Assembly (NCBI RefSeq): GCF_000964685.1
Contig: NZ_LANS01000001.1
Coordinates: forward strand, 1,415,408-1,479,407
DNA from: Anaplasma phagocytophilum str. Webster
GTDB lineage: Bacteria; Pseudomonadota; Alphaproteobacteria; Rickettsiales; Anaplasmataceae
Direction: 5' to 3'
DNA length: 64,000 nucleotides
The position numbers were made by a program, and so were the translations under genes. Below the pieces are notes generated by a model, which saw only the letters and a program-made list of their open reading frames with translations, searched no databases and was not told the DNA's origin. The stretch's first letter is position 1. Each line of letters starts with the position of its first letter. Below are positions 8,222 through 18,353 of this stretch, piece by piece.

Positions 8222-11086
8222 ATGGCTAAAGGGGTCATCAGCATTCGTGGTGCAAGGGTTCATAATCTTAGGAACGTTGATGTAGATCTGCCTAAGAATA
8301 AGCTCATAGTCATCACTGGTGTTAGCGGTTCTGGAAAGTCTAGTCTAGCATTTGATACGCTTTACGCTGAAGGTCAGCGTAGATATGTCGAGAGTCTTTC
8401 TTCTTATACAAGGCAATTTGTGAACCTACAGGCTAAGCCTGATGTGGATTCCATTGAAGGATTATCACCTGCTATCTCTGTGAGTCAGAAAACGGCCGGG
8501 AAAAACCCGCGTTCTACTGTTTCTACGGTTACGGAAATACATGATTATCTGCGTTTAATGTTTGCTAGAGTGGGAGTGCCCTATTCTCCTACGACGAATC
8601 GTCCGATCGTGAAATTTACAGCATCGCGGATGGTGAAGGAGATAGCAAATCTTCCTCCCGGAGCGAGGGTATACTTACTTGCGCCCATCGCCCAGGATAA
8701 GCATACTGAGTATGTTAAAGAAATATCTAACATACGTAAACAAGGTTATGTTCGAATAAGTATAGATGGGGTAGTTTACGATATTAATGAGATTCCCAAG
8801 TTAGAGCATAACAAGCGCTACGATATTTCAGTGGTGGTAGATCGTTTAGTTATAACTAGAGAGAGATCGAATCGCATATCGAGTAGTGTGGAAAATGCGT
8901 TAGCTGTGGGTCATGGGGTCTTATGCGTTAAAATAGTAACCTTACCTGGTGATTACACTGATGGTGAATATGTAGAAGGCCAAGTATTGGTATTTTCAGA
9001 GCATTTTCTCTGTCCTGATAGTGGCTTTAATGTGGGAGCAATAGAGCCAAAGCTCTTTTCGTTCAACATAGTAAATAGTGCATGCCAATACTGCATGGGT
9101 CTAGGAAGAAGCCGTGCTGTAGATGTAAATATGCTAGTACCCAATGTGGAATTATCTATCATTGAGGGCGCTATAGATCCTATTGGCCCGGTAAAACCCG
9201 CGTGTTATTCGTCGTATGAGTCTACTTTCGTGCATAAATGTTGCACTGAGATACTTGCTATCGCTAAAAAGTTTGGCATCGATATAGCTCAACCCTGGCA
9301 CCGTTTGGATTTGAAATCCCGCAACCTGCTAATGTTTGGGAATGAAGAGGGAGATCTCAACGCGGCTAAGGTGGGAAATTTTAAGGGTGTCGTGGGCTAT
9401 TTAAGTGATACAGGAAACGTAGTGGCTGAAAAAATAGCGGAAAGGTATTCTGTATTTAGAAAGTGTCCTCACTGTGCCGGTTTTAGATTATCACCTCAGG
9501 CTTTGAGTGTGAAAATTGACGGGAAGCATATTGGTAATGTATGCGCCATGACGGTAAGTGAGACGATTGAGTGGTGTGAGGGGTTACCTGCTAGACTGAC
9601 GGATTTCGAGAAACAAATCTGCTCAAAGCTGTTAGATGAAATAATAAGGCGGCTTACTTTCTTGTCGAACGTCGGGCTTGGATATTTGACGCTAGATCGG
9701 GAGTCTAGGACACTATCTGGCGGTGAAAGTCAACGTATAAAGTTAGCGTCTCATGTTGGATCTAGCCTCACTGGAGTTCTATATGTTCTTGACGAACCTT
9801 CTATTGGGCTACATCAACGTGACAATGCTTTACTAATTGAAACTTTAAAGAATCTTCGGGACTTGGAAAACACTGTTGTAGTTATTGAGCACGACGAAGA
9901 GACTATGATGCATGCGGACCATATAGTTGACGTGGGTCCTGGTGCAGGGGTTAATGGAGGACAAATTGTTGCTCAAGGCAGTTTGGAAGAGATACTTTCT
10001 AATACTGATAGTATAACAGGGAGATTTCTTAGCGGAAAGATGGATATTCCGATTTCTGATTGCAATAAAACGTTCTCAAAATGGATTAAGATTCGAGGTG
10101 CTTATAAAAATAATCTCAAAAATGTTGATGTAACGATTCCCATTGGTGGATTTACCTGTGTAACGGGGGTTTCTGGGAGTGGAAAGTCGAGTCTCATAGG
10201 AGATATACTGTATCCGTATGCTCTGCATAAAGTCTATGGGGTTACACCTCCACCAACGGAGTGCGCTGGAATCCTAGGGCTTGAGAATATAGATAAGGTT
10301 ATAGAGATAGACCAATCCCCTATTGGCAGAACGCCTGCTTCAAATCCCGCTACTTACGTAGGGTTATTCACGCATATACGTTCGTGGTTTGCTGGGCTAC
10401 CTTTAGCAAAATCACGCGGATATACGATGAGTAGATTTTCTTTTAACGCTAAAGGTGGAAGATGCGAGTCTTGTAAGGGTGACATGTATATGAAAATAGA
10501 AATGCACTTTTTACCTGACATGTACGTCACCTGTGAGGAGTGTAACGGGCTGCGCTATAACCGAGAAACTTTAGAAGTTCTATACAAAGGAAAGTCTATA
10601 GCTGATGTTTTGGATATGACTGTTGACCAAGCATTGGACTTTTTCTCAGCTATTCCTCTCATCAGAGAAAAGCTAGAATCCTTACAAAGTGTAGGAATGG
10701 GGTATATCAAGATCGGACAGCCCTCTACTACCCTATCTGGGGGTGAATCACAAAGAATAAAGATGTCGAAAGAACTATCGAAGCGGTCGACTGGGAACAC
10801 ATTATACATTCTTGATGAACCCACTACAGGGCTGCATATTTCTGATATTCAGAACTTGCTACAAATTCTACATCGGCTTTCTGACATGGGTAATACTGTA
10901 GTGGTGATAGAGCATAATTTACACGTAATAAAAACTGCTGATTACATAATAGATATTGGGCCTGAAGGTGGGACTCATGGAGGTGAAGTTGTGGGAGTCG
11001 GCTCACCGCATGAACTTGTGAAGAACTATCCTAACAGCATCACTGCTAAATACTTAGCTCCTTACTTAAAGAGCGCTAAATCCTAA
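8222..11086 (+). CDS. uvrA: excinuclease ABC subunit A
   Basis: UvrA is the DNA-damage sensing ATPase of nucleotide excision repair and loads UvrB. The 954-residue protein is full length with two ABC ATPase modules: Walker A GVSGSGKSSLAFDTLYAEG and signature LSGGESQRIKLAS in the first, GVSGSGKSSLIGDILY and LSGGESQRIKMSKEL in the second. The interrupting zinc module (CESCKGD ... CEECNG) is intact, as is a first cysteine set (CQYCMG ... CPHC). ATG 8222 gives the typical start (ISIRGARVHNLRNVD). It is last in the yidC-ribH-nusB-uvrA run. Confidence 0.97.
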   Translation: MAKGVISIRGARVHNLRNVDVDLPKNKLIVITGVSGSGKSSLAFDTLYAEGQRRYVESLSSYTRQFVNLQAKPDVDSIEGLSPAISVSQKTAGKNPRSTVSTVTEIHDYLRLMFARVGVPYSPTTNRPIVKFTASRMVKEIANLPPGARVYLLAPIAQDKHTEYVKEISNIRKQGYVRISIDGVVYDINEIPKLEHNKRYDISVVVDRLVITRERSNRISSSVENALAVGHGVLCVKIVTLPGDYTDGEYVEGQVLVFSEHFLCPDSGFNVGAIEPKLFSFNIVNSACQYCMGLGRSRAVDVNMLVPNVELSIIEGAIDPIGPVKPACYSSYESTFVHKCCTEILAIAKKFGIDIAQPWHRLDLKSRNLLMFGNEEGDLNAAKVGNFKGVVGYLSDTGNVVAEKIAERYSVFRKCPHCAGFRLSPQALSVKIDGKHIGNVCAMTVSETIEWCEGLPARLTDFEKQICSKLLDEIIRRLTFLSNVGLGYLTLDRESRTLSGGESQRIKLASHVGSSLTGVLYVLDEPSIGLHQRDNALLIETLKNLRDLENTVVVIEHDEETMMHADHIVDVGPGAGVNGGQIVAQGSLEEILSNTDSITGRFLSGKMDIPISDCNKTFSKWIKIRGAYKNNLKNVDVTIPIGGFTCVTGVSGSGKSSLIGDILYPYALHKVYGVTPPPTECAGILGLENIDKVIEIDQSPIGRTPASNPATYVGLFTHIRSWFAGLPLAKSRGYTMSRFSFNAKGGRCESCKGDMYMKIEMHFLPDMYVTCEECNGLRYNRETLEVLYKGKSIADVLDMTVDQALDFFSAIPLIREKLESLQSVGMGYIKIGQPSTTLSGGESQRIKMSKELSKRSTGNTLYILDEPTTGLHISDIQNLLQILHRLSDMGNTVVVIEHNLHVIKTADYIIDIGPEGGTHGGEVVGVGSPHELVKNYPNSITAKYLAPYLKSAKS

Positions 11087-11507
11087 ATGATCTGAAATTG
11101 CAGCCTATGAATTGCTGCAGCTGAGTGCATAGTCTAAGCCTATGGCCCATTGCTATATACTATTCCGCAACACATCTCGCGACTTAATGAACATTCCATT
11201 GGCAATACCTACGCATCTAACATTGTTGTTGCTAAAAAAGATCAATATCAAAGACCTTATAAGTCTGAAAATTTATTGATTGGAAGATTACTAAAGAAAT
11301 GGGATTTCCACCCTAAACACATTTCAGACACTAACTCTCTGAAGCGCTGGTAAACTTATAAAAATGAAATTTAAGGAATTTGAGAAGGATATAGGCTCTT
11401 AGGGGAAGTCGCACATACTTTTTAGCTACCTCTATTCTATGACATCTAGGCCTATGTCTTTGCATTTTACTGCATTTGTAATGCAGCCTACGGATATATA
11501 GTCTACC
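11087..11507. other. spacer downstream of uvrA
   Basis: A small inverted repeat (TGCAGC ... GCTGCA, 11099-11119, 9-base loop) follows uvrA but has no T tract. A 67-residue frame (11150-11353) shows no recognisable motif. No gene is supported. Confidence 0.4.
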
Positions 11508-11661
11508 CAGCAATCAGCAATCAGCAATCAGCAATCAGCAATCAGCAATCAGCAATCAGCAATCAGCAATCAGCAATCAGCAATCAGCAATCAGCAATCA
11601 GCAATCAGCAATCAGCAATCAGCAATCAGCAATCAGCAATCAGCAATCAGCAATCAGCAAT
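11508..11661. repeat. 7-bp tandem repeat, 22 units
   Basis: The unit CAATCAG repeats without visible error for 154 bases, exactly 22 units when the leading CAG and trailing CAAT are counted. It lies in noncoding sequence. Because 7 is not a multiple of 3 it cannot encode a uniform short peptide repeat in one frame, only a 7-residue cycle over 21 bases. Perfect short tandem arrays of this length normally vary in copy number between isolates, so it is a candidate typing locus. Confidence 0.97.
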
Positions 11662-13805
11662 AGGTCGCACGTTTTCAGATTTTCTCAACCAGAAACTTCT
11701 ATTTTTAAACGTGAATTAACGATGCTGTCTGACTTTTTTATATTATCCAGAGACATGTTATCCAGCATTACTGTATTCTCGTTGTTCAGAACAGATTCCT
11801 AAACTTGCATCACATTCTACGATAATGACAACGTTACCCAATTTTTCCCTTACCTTGTGAACGCATTCCGATATACCGCATGGTTGTCTTTCATTAGTAC
11901 TCTATCAAACAATCCGGTCCTAAAACTTTCTCCTCCCCCAATATGCTCTGCATACAGATCAGATTTACTCAGACCGGGACATGTTTTTCTAGTACTGCAA
12001 ATGATTGCATTGGTCTCATGATAGCTTGCTGATTTACCATACAATACGTGGAATAAATCACATCAGGGTAGAGATAAGGCAATTTATGGATATTCAACCC
12101 ACAAAAATGCTGTCCGCATGGGATATTATTAGTGTTAGTATCTTGGAATTTGCGGTGTTTTTGCCCGTGACACTTACTGTATAAGTATAAAATCCCCATC
12201 ATATAGTTCTTGTAGCTACATGTCTGTGTCATGCAGTCGTTGGCTATGAGAATACAGGTAAAAATTGCGGAAAAGGTCTTTGATAAGTGTGGAGATTGTG
12301 CATGTGGATTACTCAATATGGAAAGTAAGCAAACTATTTTAGAAAGTCATATTAAAGCCCAACAATCTTCGGTGGAAATATACAGTAGACAAACTTACCT
12401 AGAAGGTTATGGAGCTTTGATGGAAATTGATAATGTCTTTAGCATCTTCGATGAGAAGTATACTATCGGCCTACGGGTGCAAACATTTACACAAGCTTAG
12501 AACGTTCTTGATCAGTCCTTCACTTATCAGCTATGAAAAAAAGACTATATGCGGCTGCGGTTATCTGTAGAAAACATAAACCACAGAGCAGGCTCTTGTT
12601 TGGAGAGAAAGTATGCTAAAAAATACCGATAAGTTTTCCCCGCTAGTAAATTCAGAAGATCTTACCGAAAAACGGTGGGATTTGTGCTCAAAAAGTATAT
12701 GATGCTGTAGGTGTCAAAGTATCGTTCGGTATGTGCTATACTAAGCGGGATTCAAGGAGGAATAGCTTATATCTAATAAATTAACTCAAGATAATAAATT
12801 GCGGTCCTCCAGGGACAGCCATATCACAAAACCTTAGCGTTGGAGAATTTATCGATACCATTGGTTCAGCTATTCCCGGGTATATTGCCTTTGGATGCCA
12901 GTGCGTGTTTTTCTTATCACAATAATTCTGATAAAATTCAAATCGTTTTGTGCTCTGGCAAACATATCCGATACAAATTACTCGCTACAGTAATGTCCTG
13001 CTCAGAATTTCCATTTTCGATCATAAACCAAAGGCTTCTTAGATAATAATCTCTTGCAGCAAACCAAATCATAAAAGATCAGTAATATATTCCCTTCTTG
13101 ATATCGGACATTGATTCTTGAACTGTTTTTTCTGAACCCTACATATAAAAATTACTGACACAACCGCAAAATGAGTCACTCCATTTTGGGCACAGTATAT
13201 AGCTTTGCAAATTCTCACATCCTAGTACTTTAGTAGAAGATTCCTGCTTTACCCTACTACTGAGAAGAAAATTCCAGATTCCCCCAGGTTCGTTCTCGTC
13301 GATAGAAAATTGATACTGACGAAATTTATGATACTCCCCACTGATACTGATAAAGAAAGTGGCGTGTTTATGCCACTCTATGCAGTATATTCTCAAGGGC
13401 ATGAGCTATTTCATTACTTAAGTCTTCAGGACCGTCAAAAGTTACAACGTATAGTGTTTGAGGATGGTTCTTTTAGGGCTAAGTGTAATAAATTACGCGT
13501 TGTATTAGGTGTTTGCATTTCTGCAATCGAGGAAAGAGCAATAATATACTGGGAAGGATATTGAAGAACAGATTCCTTTTTATGTAGGCAAATTCCGGAT
13601 TCAGTTAGCGTTGCTTCTCACCTGGCGCCATATACCTATCTGGTAAAACTGCTACTGTGTATGGCAAAGTTTTTTAGCATTATATGAAAGAATTCACATG
13701 CTAGACGCATTGCAGTGCATTAACACTTTTGCCACAAACTTGGAGGGTATTTTATATTCAGGAATAGGAGGCGTTTTCAAATCATGGCCCATACTTTCGT
13801 TAAAC
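11662..13805. other. gene-poor spacer with unrecognised short frames
   Basis: About 2.1 kb without an identifiable gene. Open frames at 12231-12500 (89 aa, cysteine pair DKCGDCACG), 12840-13046 and 13310-13564 (84 aa, YSQGHELFHYLSLQDRQKL) have no family I recognise; the last has the most protein-like composition and may be a gene remnant. No tRNA or other RNA gene was seen. Confidence 0.35.
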
Positions 13806-13925
13806 ATTCTCTTGATTTAAGCTTAGCAAACTGAACAATGTCCTGACCGGAAGTCTTGGCAAGAGCAAGCTTGTCAGTCTGACCAGCAACTACACCATCA
13901 GCCAGCTCCTTAGCTAAGTGGAATT
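13806..13925 (-). pseudogene. p44/msp2 fragment
   Basis: On the minus strand about 40 codons read HLAKELADGVVAGQTDKLAL followed by AKTSGQDIVQFAK, very close to the conserved segment that precedes the hypervariable region in P44/Msp2 outer-membrane proteins (I recall LAKELAYDVVTGQTDNLAAA and KTSGKDIVQFAKAVEIS). Homology ends after DIVQFAK, before the expected KVC cysteine. Neither the signal peptide nor the barrel ends are present. A. phagocytophilum carries many silent p44 donor copies for gene conversion; this piece is too short to donate a hypervariable region. It lies 140 bases upstream of leuS. Confidence 0.8.
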
Positions 13926-14063
13926 CACATAACAATACTACGCTTTGCTCATGTATTGCTCTTCTAGATTATATGGTATAGTTAGCAAATGGTGACGCGC
14001 ACTCTGTATGCAAAATCACCAAGCATTTTAGTGGAATATACAAAACACCGGGGCCCATTGTAC

Positions 14064-16544
14064 ATGAGTTATGATTTTAAAAATATAGAGAGTGAGATAC
14101 AACAGCGGTGCTGCTTTACTATTGACAAAAGCGAAAATATAAACTGCTATGTCCTTAGTATGTTCCCATATCCTTCGGGAAATATACATATGGGACACAT
14201 ACGTAATTACGTCATAGGGGACGTAATAGCTCGGTTTAAGCGTGCAAAGGGGTTTTCTGTTCTGCACCCCATAGGATGGGACTCTTTTGGTCTTCCGGCT
14301 GAAAATGCCGCTCTGTCCTATGGTATTAACCCTGAATTGTGGACGAGGAATAATATAGATTCCATGCGAACACAGCTCAAAGCGATAGGTATCTCATATA
14401 ACTGGGATCGGGAAATTACTACCTGCTCGGAAGACTACTATAAGCATGAACAAAGTTTCTTCATCGACTTTTTACAGAATGGATTAGCCTACCGCAAGGA
14501 ATCATGGGTTAATTGGGATCCGGTAGATAATACAGTTTTAGCTAACGAGCAGGTAATTGATGGCAGAGGTTGGCGCTCCGGTGCGCTGGTAGAGCGTCGC
14601 AAGTTATCCCAGTGGTTTTTGAGGATTACTGATTACGCTCAAAGCCTTCTGGATGGGTTGAATCATCTCCCAGGGTGGCCTGAAAAGGTTAAGCTTATGC
14701 AGCAGCGCTGGATTGGGAGAAGCGAAGGCGTTGTAATAGAATTTGATACGGACTGTGAGCAAAAGTTAGAAGTGTTCTCCACCATGCCTCATATGCTTTT
14801 TGGAGCGACGTTCTGCGCTGTTTCCATTGATCATCCTATATTGCAATATGCTAAAGCAGCAGGATTTGCTGAACGTATTAATGAGCTCACGAAACCTGCT
14901 CTGCAGTGCAAAGATGCGGAAAAGGCGGGTATAGACACAGGACTGGTAGCAAAGCACCCGTTTTTAGACAAGAAATTGCCTATTTACGTCGCGAATTATG
15001 TTCTTGAAGACTCTGGCACAGGTGCGGTGTTTGGATGCCCTGCTCATGATCAAAGGGATTTTGAATTTGCCAAGCTTTATGGATTACCAATACAGCAAGT
15101 GGTGTTTCCTGAAGATGGTTCGGTATGTAACTTAGAGGAAAGAGCATACACTGGGGATGGGGTATACTGTAATTCCGGCTTTCTTGATGGAGTACGTCTT
15201 GGCGATGCTAAACGTGTAATGCTGGAAAAGCTGGAGTCACTTGCCAATTGTAAGCAAGTAACCAACTATAGGCTGCATGACTGGGGAATATCACGGCAGA
15301 GATATTGGGGGTGCCCTATTCCGATAATATATTGCACGCAGTGCGGAATAGTACCCGTGGATAAGAAGGATTTACCCGTGCGGTTACCAAAAGATGTAGA
15401 TTTCTCAAAAGGTGGCAATCCGCTCGCAAATCATCCAACATGGAAACACGTAAAATGCCACGTTTGTGGGGGAGATGCAGAACGCGAAACTGATACTTTT
15501 GATACCTTTTTTGAGTCTTCATGGTACTTTGCAGCATTTTGCAGCAGACAAAACGAGTTAAACCTGTCTGATAGCAACAGAATTCTGCCGGTGGATTACT
15601 ATATAGGTGGCATAGAGCACGCTGTTCTACATTTGCTTTACTCTCGATTTTTCTGCAGAGCGCTGGGTAAATGCGGACACTTACAAATCGAGGAGCCTTT
15701 CCGGAATCTTATTACGCAGGGTATGGTTTGTCACACCACATATCAAGACGGGTCTGGGAATTATCTTTTTCCCAAGGATGCCGAAAAAATGGCTGCTGAA
15801 GGTAAAAAAGTCCTTCAAGGCAAAGTTGAGAAAATGAGTAAATCTAAAAAAAATGTGGTTGATCCCAGCGAGATACTCAAGCAGTACGGAGCAGATACTG
15901 TAAGATTGTTCATGTTATCAGATACTCCTCCAGAGCGGGATATCGAATGGACTGATTGTGGTGTCGAAGGTGCATGGCGGTATTTGGAGCGCTTGTGGAA
16001 GGTTTTAGGAAGTAATACTAGTATTAGCACTGAGTTTAACAATGAGAACGTAAGTGGCAAAGATCTTGAGTTCCTGTCTAAAGTACACAAACTTCTCAAT
16101 GGCATTGAGGGTGATATAGAGCACTGTAGGCTAAATTGTGCCGTAGCAAAATTCAGAGAGATGAGCAACATAGTTTTTGAAATGATGAAGTGTTCAGCTA
16201 GCAATTCCGTCATTAATGAATCTGTGTGCATTTTACTGAGAGTTATGGAACCATTTATTCCTCATTTGACTGCGAAGTTATGGGAGATTATCGGCGGAAG
16301 AGGCATGCTTTGTGAGCAGCCTTGGCCCAGTGTAAGAAAAGCCCTACTCGAAGAAAACTTTGCTACCATTGCCGTTCAAGTAGATGGCAAATTTTGCGGT
16401 ACTCTTAGGGTAGAGTTGCAATGTGACGATGACAAGGTCAAGACCGAAGCCTTAGAACTTGCGCAACGCAGAATAAAAGAGCGTTTGGTAAAGAACGTGC
16501 ACTATGTGCCTGGAAAGGTAGTGAACATTGTTACAAAGGCCTAA
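14064..16544 (+). CDS. leuS: leucyl-tRNA synthetase
   Basis: This class I enzyme charges tRNA-Leu. Starting at ATG 14064 ([10 protein letters not shown]) it has 826 residues; the open frame extends 75 bases further upstream but without family-like sequence. Landmarks in order: the HIGH-type motif HMGH at residues 42-45 after FPYPSGNI, the CP1 editing domain with [19 protein letters not shown], the catalytic return [23 protein letters not shown] near residue 590, and the anticodon-binding helical domain plus a short C-terminal domain ending in [17 protein letters not shown]-like zinc site (CTQCG, CHVCGG) is present. A broken copy of its 3' end follows in tandem. Confidence 0.97.
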   Translation: MSYDFKNIESEIQQRCCFTIDKSENINCYVLSMFPYPSGNIHMGHIRNYVIGDVIARFKRAKGFSVLHPIGWDSFGLPAENAALSYGINPELWTRNNIDSMRTQLKAIGISYNWDREITTCSEDYYKHEQSFFIDFLQNGLAYRKESWVNWDPVDNTVLANEQVIDGRGWRSGALVERRKLSQWFLRITDYAQSLLDGLNHLPGWPEKVKLMQQRWIGRSEGVVIEFDTDCEQKLEVFSTMPHMLFGATFCAVSIDHPILQYAKAAGFAERINELTKPALQCKDAEKAGIDTGLVAKHPFLDKKLPIYVANYVLEDSGTGAVFGCPAHDQRDFEFAKLYGLPIQQVVFPEDGSVCNLEERAYTGDGVYCNSGFLDGVRLGDAKRVMLEKLESLANCKQVTNYRLHDWGISRQRYWGCPIPIIYCTQCGIVPVDKKDLPVRLPKDVDFSKGGNPLANHPTWKHVKCHVCGGDAERETDTFDTFFESSWYFAAFCSRQNELNLSDSNRILPVDYYIGGIEHAVLHLLYSRFFCRALGKCGHLQIEEPFRNLITQGMVCHTTYQDGSGNYLFPKDAEKMAAEGKKVLQGKVEKMSKSKKNVVDPSEILKQYGADTVRLFMLSDTPPERDIEWTDCGVEGAWRYLERLWKVLGSNTSISTEFNNENVSGKDLEFLSKVHKLLNGIEGDIEHCRLNCAVAKFREMSNIVFEMMKCSASNSVINESVCILLRVMEPFIPHLTAKLWEIIGGRGMLCEQPWPSVRKALLEENFATIAVQVDGKFCGTLRVELQCDDDKVKTEALELAQRRIKERLVKNVHYVPGKVVNIVTKA

Positions 16545-16596
16545 GATTGATTATGTGTAACGATAATGCGCTATGGAGGTGCAATATGAGAAGGAC

Positions 16597-16830
16597 TATG
16601 TTTTGTGGCAGCCTTGGCCCCGTGTAAGAAAGGCCCTACTCGAAGAAAACTTTGCTACCATTGCCGTTTAAGTAGATGGCAAATTTTGCGGTACTCTTAG
16701 GGTAGAGTTGCAATGTGACGATGAAAAGGTCAAGACCGCAGCCGTAGAACTTGCGCAGCGCAGAATAAAAGAGCGTTTGGTAAAGAACATGTGCTTGGAA
16801 AGGTGGATAATAATATTGTCACAACAATCT
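16597..16830 (+). pseudogene. leuS: tandem broken copy of the leuS 3' end
   Basis: This repeats 16306-16536 of leuS about 290 bases downstream of the parent. It carries base changes, a CAA to TAA change that makes a stop (GTTTAAGTA for GTTCAAGTA), and a 9-base loss near the end (AACATGTGCTTGG for AACGTGCACTATGTGCCTGG). It lacks a start signal. It is a decaying duplicate. Confidence 0.93.
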
Positions 16831-17186
16831 AGGAGTATGTGATGTATCGCATACTCTATGGAGCATAATGCAATAAGAATCTATACGTTTGTGATGCGTG
16901 TAATTAGATGCTCCTCAGCAAATGCGAATGGTACTGAATGCTATGACGTATTTTAGTGCGTTTCTAGGGAAATGAGATTTCGATAGATAAGAATTTGAAG
17001 AGTACTAGGCATGCAAGACAATTTAAATAGTCCACAAAAGCTTCTATGGTGTTTTTTTGAGAAACGAAATTTCAATAGGATGAGAAGTTGCCACGGGTGA
17101 TATGTAACAAGTATCATGGGAGTGATACTGTTCTTGATGGAGAGGAATAGCCGTAGAACTATACCCTCTAAGTTACATTGGCTCCT
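16831..17186. other. spacer between leuS copy and pyrF copy
   Basis: No gene, RNA or clear signal was seen. Sequence is AT-rich with stops in all frames. Confidence 0.4.
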
Positions 17187-17370
17187 ATAATCATGTTTTT
17201 TCCACCGCTAACATGTATGGTCAACATATCGATAGCAGGAGGGTTTACCACGGACTGTATTAGGAATATCGTGCAGTTTGAGGTCTAGAAATATTCTAAA
17301 TCCTAGATCAACAATTTTCTGTACACCGGAAAGTCCGTGAGCTGTAAAAAATTCTAGCCCTACCTTTGCC
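17187..17370 (-). pseudogene. pyrF: inverted pyrF fragment with a 17-bp deletion
   Basis: This is the reverse complement of pyrF from 19233 to about 19431. Relative to the parent, 17 bases (19349-19365) are gone; the loss runs between two copies of TCCGTGGT, leaving one copy, which is the mark of slippage or recombination at short direct repeats. The deletion shifts the frame. The fragment ends where the copy says GATTATAGGAG and the parent GATTATGGGCG. Confidence 0.92.
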
Positions 17371-17593
17371 GTTGATGTTGATGATGACGTCTTTGATATT
17401 TCACGCCACGTTACTCCGCGCAACCAGGCAGGAGAGAGATTGCGTGCAGGTACTTCTTCTTCTCGTGCTCTTCAAGGTGCTGCTGGTCTTGCTCCGGGAA
17501 CTAGCCTAGTATCTCTTGAGAGTATGACGTATGAGACAGAGAGCGTTGCCTCAGTTGACGCGTCTTACTGATGAAGCACGGAAATGTAACTGT
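17371..17593 (+). other. 223-bp insert inside the pyrF copy, carrying the end of an unknown protein
   Basis: This segment separates parent bases 19232 and 19233 in the inverted copy with no parental base lost or duplicated. Its plus strand is open for 66 codons and ends at TGA 17569-17571: [19 protein letters not shown], then [20 protein letters not shown] and ESMTYETESVASVDASY. The peptide is acidic, serine- and alanine-rich and reads like a genuine C-terminus, but I do not recognise the parent. No terminal inverted repeats were seen, so it is not an obvious transposable element. Confidence 0.7.
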
Positions 17594-17869
17594 ATAGCAA
17601 CCTTACCAGATATTGCCTTTGCTAAGGTAGTTGCACGTTCTAGATCTGCTGTATCAAGAGCGCAAATTATTGGATTCTTCTGATGCATAGTATAGACGAG
17701 CACATTTATCAAAAAGTGTGAAAAAATTCTTCGTAGTTATTTCGCTAACTACGTCAACGCTTTCTTCCCATATCTGAGCCAAACTTTCTACGACAAATCT
17801 GGTCATTTCTGGAGAGTTTTGTTTCTCTCTGTGGGGCTCTGGACATAAATATGGTGAATCGGTTTCGAC
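17594..17869 (-). pseudogene. tatD: inverted tatD-3'/pyrF-5' fragment
   Basis: The 276 bases are the reverse complement of 18957-19232, covering the last 72 codons of tatD and the overlapping start of pyrF, with only two differences noticed (one gives V to I in the tatD frame, one R for G). It encodes TDSPYLCPEPH and RLYYASEESNNLRS in frame up to the stop. It lacks the N-terminal two thirds of TatD and so cannot be functional. Confidence 0.93.
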
Positions 17870-18353
17870 GCCATCGATCTTCTTTATTGGCAATCATGAA
17901 ATTTAGCAGTAGAAACACCTTTGAAGATGTGAAAGCTGAATTTACTACTAATAGAAAGAATAGCAAAAGCGCTAGGAGCTGGCATAGAAGCGCAACAGAG
18001 TAATCATGAATGGAGTGATGCCAACTCCTATCAAGGGACTGAACATTGATATTGTTAGGGCATGTGCTCGCTAATATATACAAGGAAAAACATCTTTGAG
18101 AGCCAATATCTCAGCACAGTCTGCACATACATGCCCTACCAAAACATCATGACCTCTTGTCTTACCCATACTTTTGGCTCCTTGAACGAGATAGAAGATG
18201 GTAGCTGCTCTAGTAACAATGCATGAGCACGACTTTGAGTATTACTAGCACTTAAAACACTGCTGTCTTAATCTAGCAATTTATTAAATGTCTACGTTGT
18301 GCTTCTCGGCAAACCTGATAGAATCCAGAGGTTGCTTTGGTTTTCACTGAGTA
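17870..18353. other. spacer upstream of tatD
   Basis: Contains a 35-codon plus frame with ATG at 17896 (MKFSSRNTFEDVKAEF) and, on the minus strand around 18060-18185, an open stretch reading VQGAKSMGKTRGHDVLVGH and VCADCAEILALKDVF that looks protein-like but is not one I recognise. Both may be remnants. Confidence 0.3.

Noticed and set aside
11099..11119. Hairpin behind uvrA as a terminator
   Set aside because: The stem is only 6 bp with a 9-base loop and no T tract follows.
11508..11661. Regular short repeat suggesting a CRISPR array
   Set aside because: The 7-bp units are contiguous with no spacers, and no cas genes are present; it is a simple tandem repeat.
12231..12500. 89-codon frame with a C-x2-C-x-C cluster
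   Set aside because: Not recognised as any family and isolated in a decayed spacer; kept only as a note.
17371..17593. Insertion sequence in the pyrF copy
   Set aside because: No terminal inverted repeats, no target duplication and no transposase sequence.
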